From the NCBI GenBank assembly GCA_015491905.1, contig WGGC01000111.1, positions 1 through 32,537 of the forward strand: a DNA stretch of 32,537 nt. Direction: 5' to 3'. Both the position numbers and the translations under genes were made by a program. Below the pieces are notes generated by a model. The model made no database searches, was not told where the DNA came from, and saw nothing but the letters and a program-made list of their open reading frames with translations. Shown here piece after piece: positions 31,609 to 32,537 of the stretch; the stretch's first letter is position 1; each line of letters opens with the position of its first letter. The stretch comes from Bacteroidales bacterium (GTDB lineage Bacteria; Bacteroidota; Bacteroidia; Bacteroidales; F082).

Positions 31609-32537
31609 CTAAATCCAAGGTAGCTTGTCGAGGTCAACATTACCGCCAGATAATATTACACCAACATTCATTCCTTTAATATTTATTTTATTTTCCAAAA
31701 TTGCAGCTAATGGCACGGCAGCAGAGGGTTCAATAACAATTTTCATTCTTTCATAAATTAATCTCATTGCTTTAATAATGCCATTTTCTGAAACCGTAAC
31801 AATGCCGGAAACATGATTTTTTATTATAGGGAACGTTAATTTTCCCAATGATGTCAATAATCCATCAGCAATAGAATTAGGATTTAAACTAGGAATAAAT
31901 TTTCCGGAATAAAATGATTTAAATGCATCATCAGCTTGAGCAGGCTCACAACCAATTACTTTAGTTGCCGGAGAAAACCTGTTTACCGCCAAAGCCGTTC
32001 CACTTAATAAACCACCACCTCCTACAGGGCATAAAATAATATCAAGATTTGGATATCTTTCCAGTAATTCCATTGCTGCTGTTCCCTGTCCTTCAATAAC
32101 CTTATCATTATCATATGGATGAATCTCAACCGCATTTGTTTTCAGTAAAATATTTTTTAATGTTGATTCTCTGGCATCCAGAGTAGGCTTACAAAAAGTA
32201 ATATCTCCACCGTAACCCAATACCGCATCTATTTTAACCTGAGGAGCATTTTCAGGCATAACAATGTATGCCGGAATACCTCTAAGTCCTGCCGCACGAG
32301 CAAGTGCCTGAGCATGATTTCCTGATGAGTGCGTCGCCACACCATTTTTAGCTTCATACGATGTTAATGAAAATATAGCATTTACAGCACCTCTTGATTT
32401 AAAAGAACCTGCCTTTTGAAAATTTTCACATTTAAAAAACAATTCGCTATTAAACAAATTATCAAAATAATGAGAAGTTAAAACAGGGGTTCTATTAATA
32501 AAGGGCTTTATTCGGGTTAATGCTTTAACAAAGTCCG
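31609..32537 (-). CDS. PLP-dependent serine/threonine dehydratase or serine racemase, 5' end cut by window edge
   Basis: A fold-type II PLP enzyme. The open frame runs without stop to the window edge at 32537. Upstream of the first candidate start (TTG at 32457) the residues IKPFINRTPVLTSHYFD are clearly part of the conserved N-terminal domain, so the true start lies beyond 32537. Visible marks are the PLP lysine in KAGSFKSRGA, SSGNHAQALA, the phosphate-binding loop GGGGLLSG, and the C-terminal SGGNVDL. It ends right after SGGNVDLDKLPWI, so it lacks the ACT regulatory domain of biosynthetic IlvA. TdcB-type catabolic threonine ammonia-lyase or serine racemase are both possible. It is not co-directional with a biosynthetic operon in the window. 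Confidence 0.88.
   Translation of the reverse strand, partial: DFVKALTRIKPFINRTPVLTSHYFDNLFNSELFFKCENFQKAGSFKSRGAVNAIFSLTSYEAKNGVATHSSGNHAQALARAAGLRGIPAYIVMPENAPQVKIDAVLGYGGDITFCKPTLDARESTLKNILLKTNAVEIHPYDNDKVIEGQGTAAMELLERYPNLDIILCPVGGGGLLSGTALAVNRFSPATKVIGCEPAQADDAFKSFYSGKFIPSLNPNSIADGLLTSLGKLTFPIIKNHVSGIVTVSENGIIKAMRLIYERMKIVIEPSAAVPLAAILENKINIKGMNVGVILSGGNVDLDKLPWI

Noticed and set aside
1-32537. CRISPR array, restriction system or toxin-antitoxin module
   Set aside because: No regular repeat-spacer pattern and no recognisable nuclease, methylase pair or toxin-antitoxin gene pair was found.

Overview
The window looks like chromosomal DNA of an A+T-rich member of the Bacteroidota, probably Bacteroidales or Marinilabiliales-like. 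Four kinds of evidence point this way. Many genes have a -7 promoter box of the Bacteroidota form TAnnTTTG. The tmRNA tag reads GENNYALAA. Several families are typical of the phylum: WbqC-like protein, DUF2007, TlpA with a DUF4369-like N-terminus, and a sugar transferase with a Cys-rich insert. Non-ATG starts and very A+T-rich spacers also fit. No taxon below phylum can be fixed by eye.

Bases 1-2420 look like the right end of an integrated element. A phage-type repressor gene is followed by a second, decayed repressor paralogue (two in-frame stops and a frameshift). A tyrosine recombinase reads leftward next. Upstream of it lies a cluster of GTTCTGCA half-sites and an 11-bp inverted repeat, directly beside the 3' end of tRNA-Arg(CCG). 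The other end of the element would lie left of base 1. The tRNA-Arg and tmRNA (ssrA) genes follow on the minus strand, and ssrA has a clear two-part promoter.

Bases 3189-18107 hold mostly housekeeping and envelope genes. They include an NtrC-family sigma-54 activator without a DNA-binding domain, a short-chain dehydrogenase, and a stand-alone IS1595-type zinc-ribbon protein. Next come a lipoprotein/cytoplasmic thioredoxin pair, a WbqC-like protein, a 7TM-HD (PgpH-like) phosphodiesterase, an NlpC/P60 hydrolase, an OsmC protein and 1-pyrroline-5-carboxylate dehydrogenase. A CAP-SPOR secreted protein, a class IV aminotransferase, a DUF2007 protein, an EamA transporter and a TlpA-like oxidoreductase complete the stretch.

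Bases 18369-25395 form the most distinctive unit, a three-gene plus-strand signalling cassette. Two large TPR sensor histidine kinases are followed by a receiver-histidine kinase hybrid. The first kinase carries what looks like a receiver fold with every phospho-chemistry residue missing. Both kinases end in a similar helical module that looks like an HPt domain without its histidine. No DNA-binding response regulator is present in the cassette or anywhere else in the window, so its output is unexplained.

Bases 25483-32537 hold fabG, a YdcF/ElyC-like membrane protein, an M48 (Ste24-like) protease, a sugar transferase with a TTG start, a trypsin-like lipoprotein, a SlyD-type prolyl isomerase and an RsmI-like methyltransferase. 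A serine/threonine dehydratase-type PLP enzyme is cut by the right edge. The slyD terminator appears to lie inside the opposing methyltransferase coding sequence.
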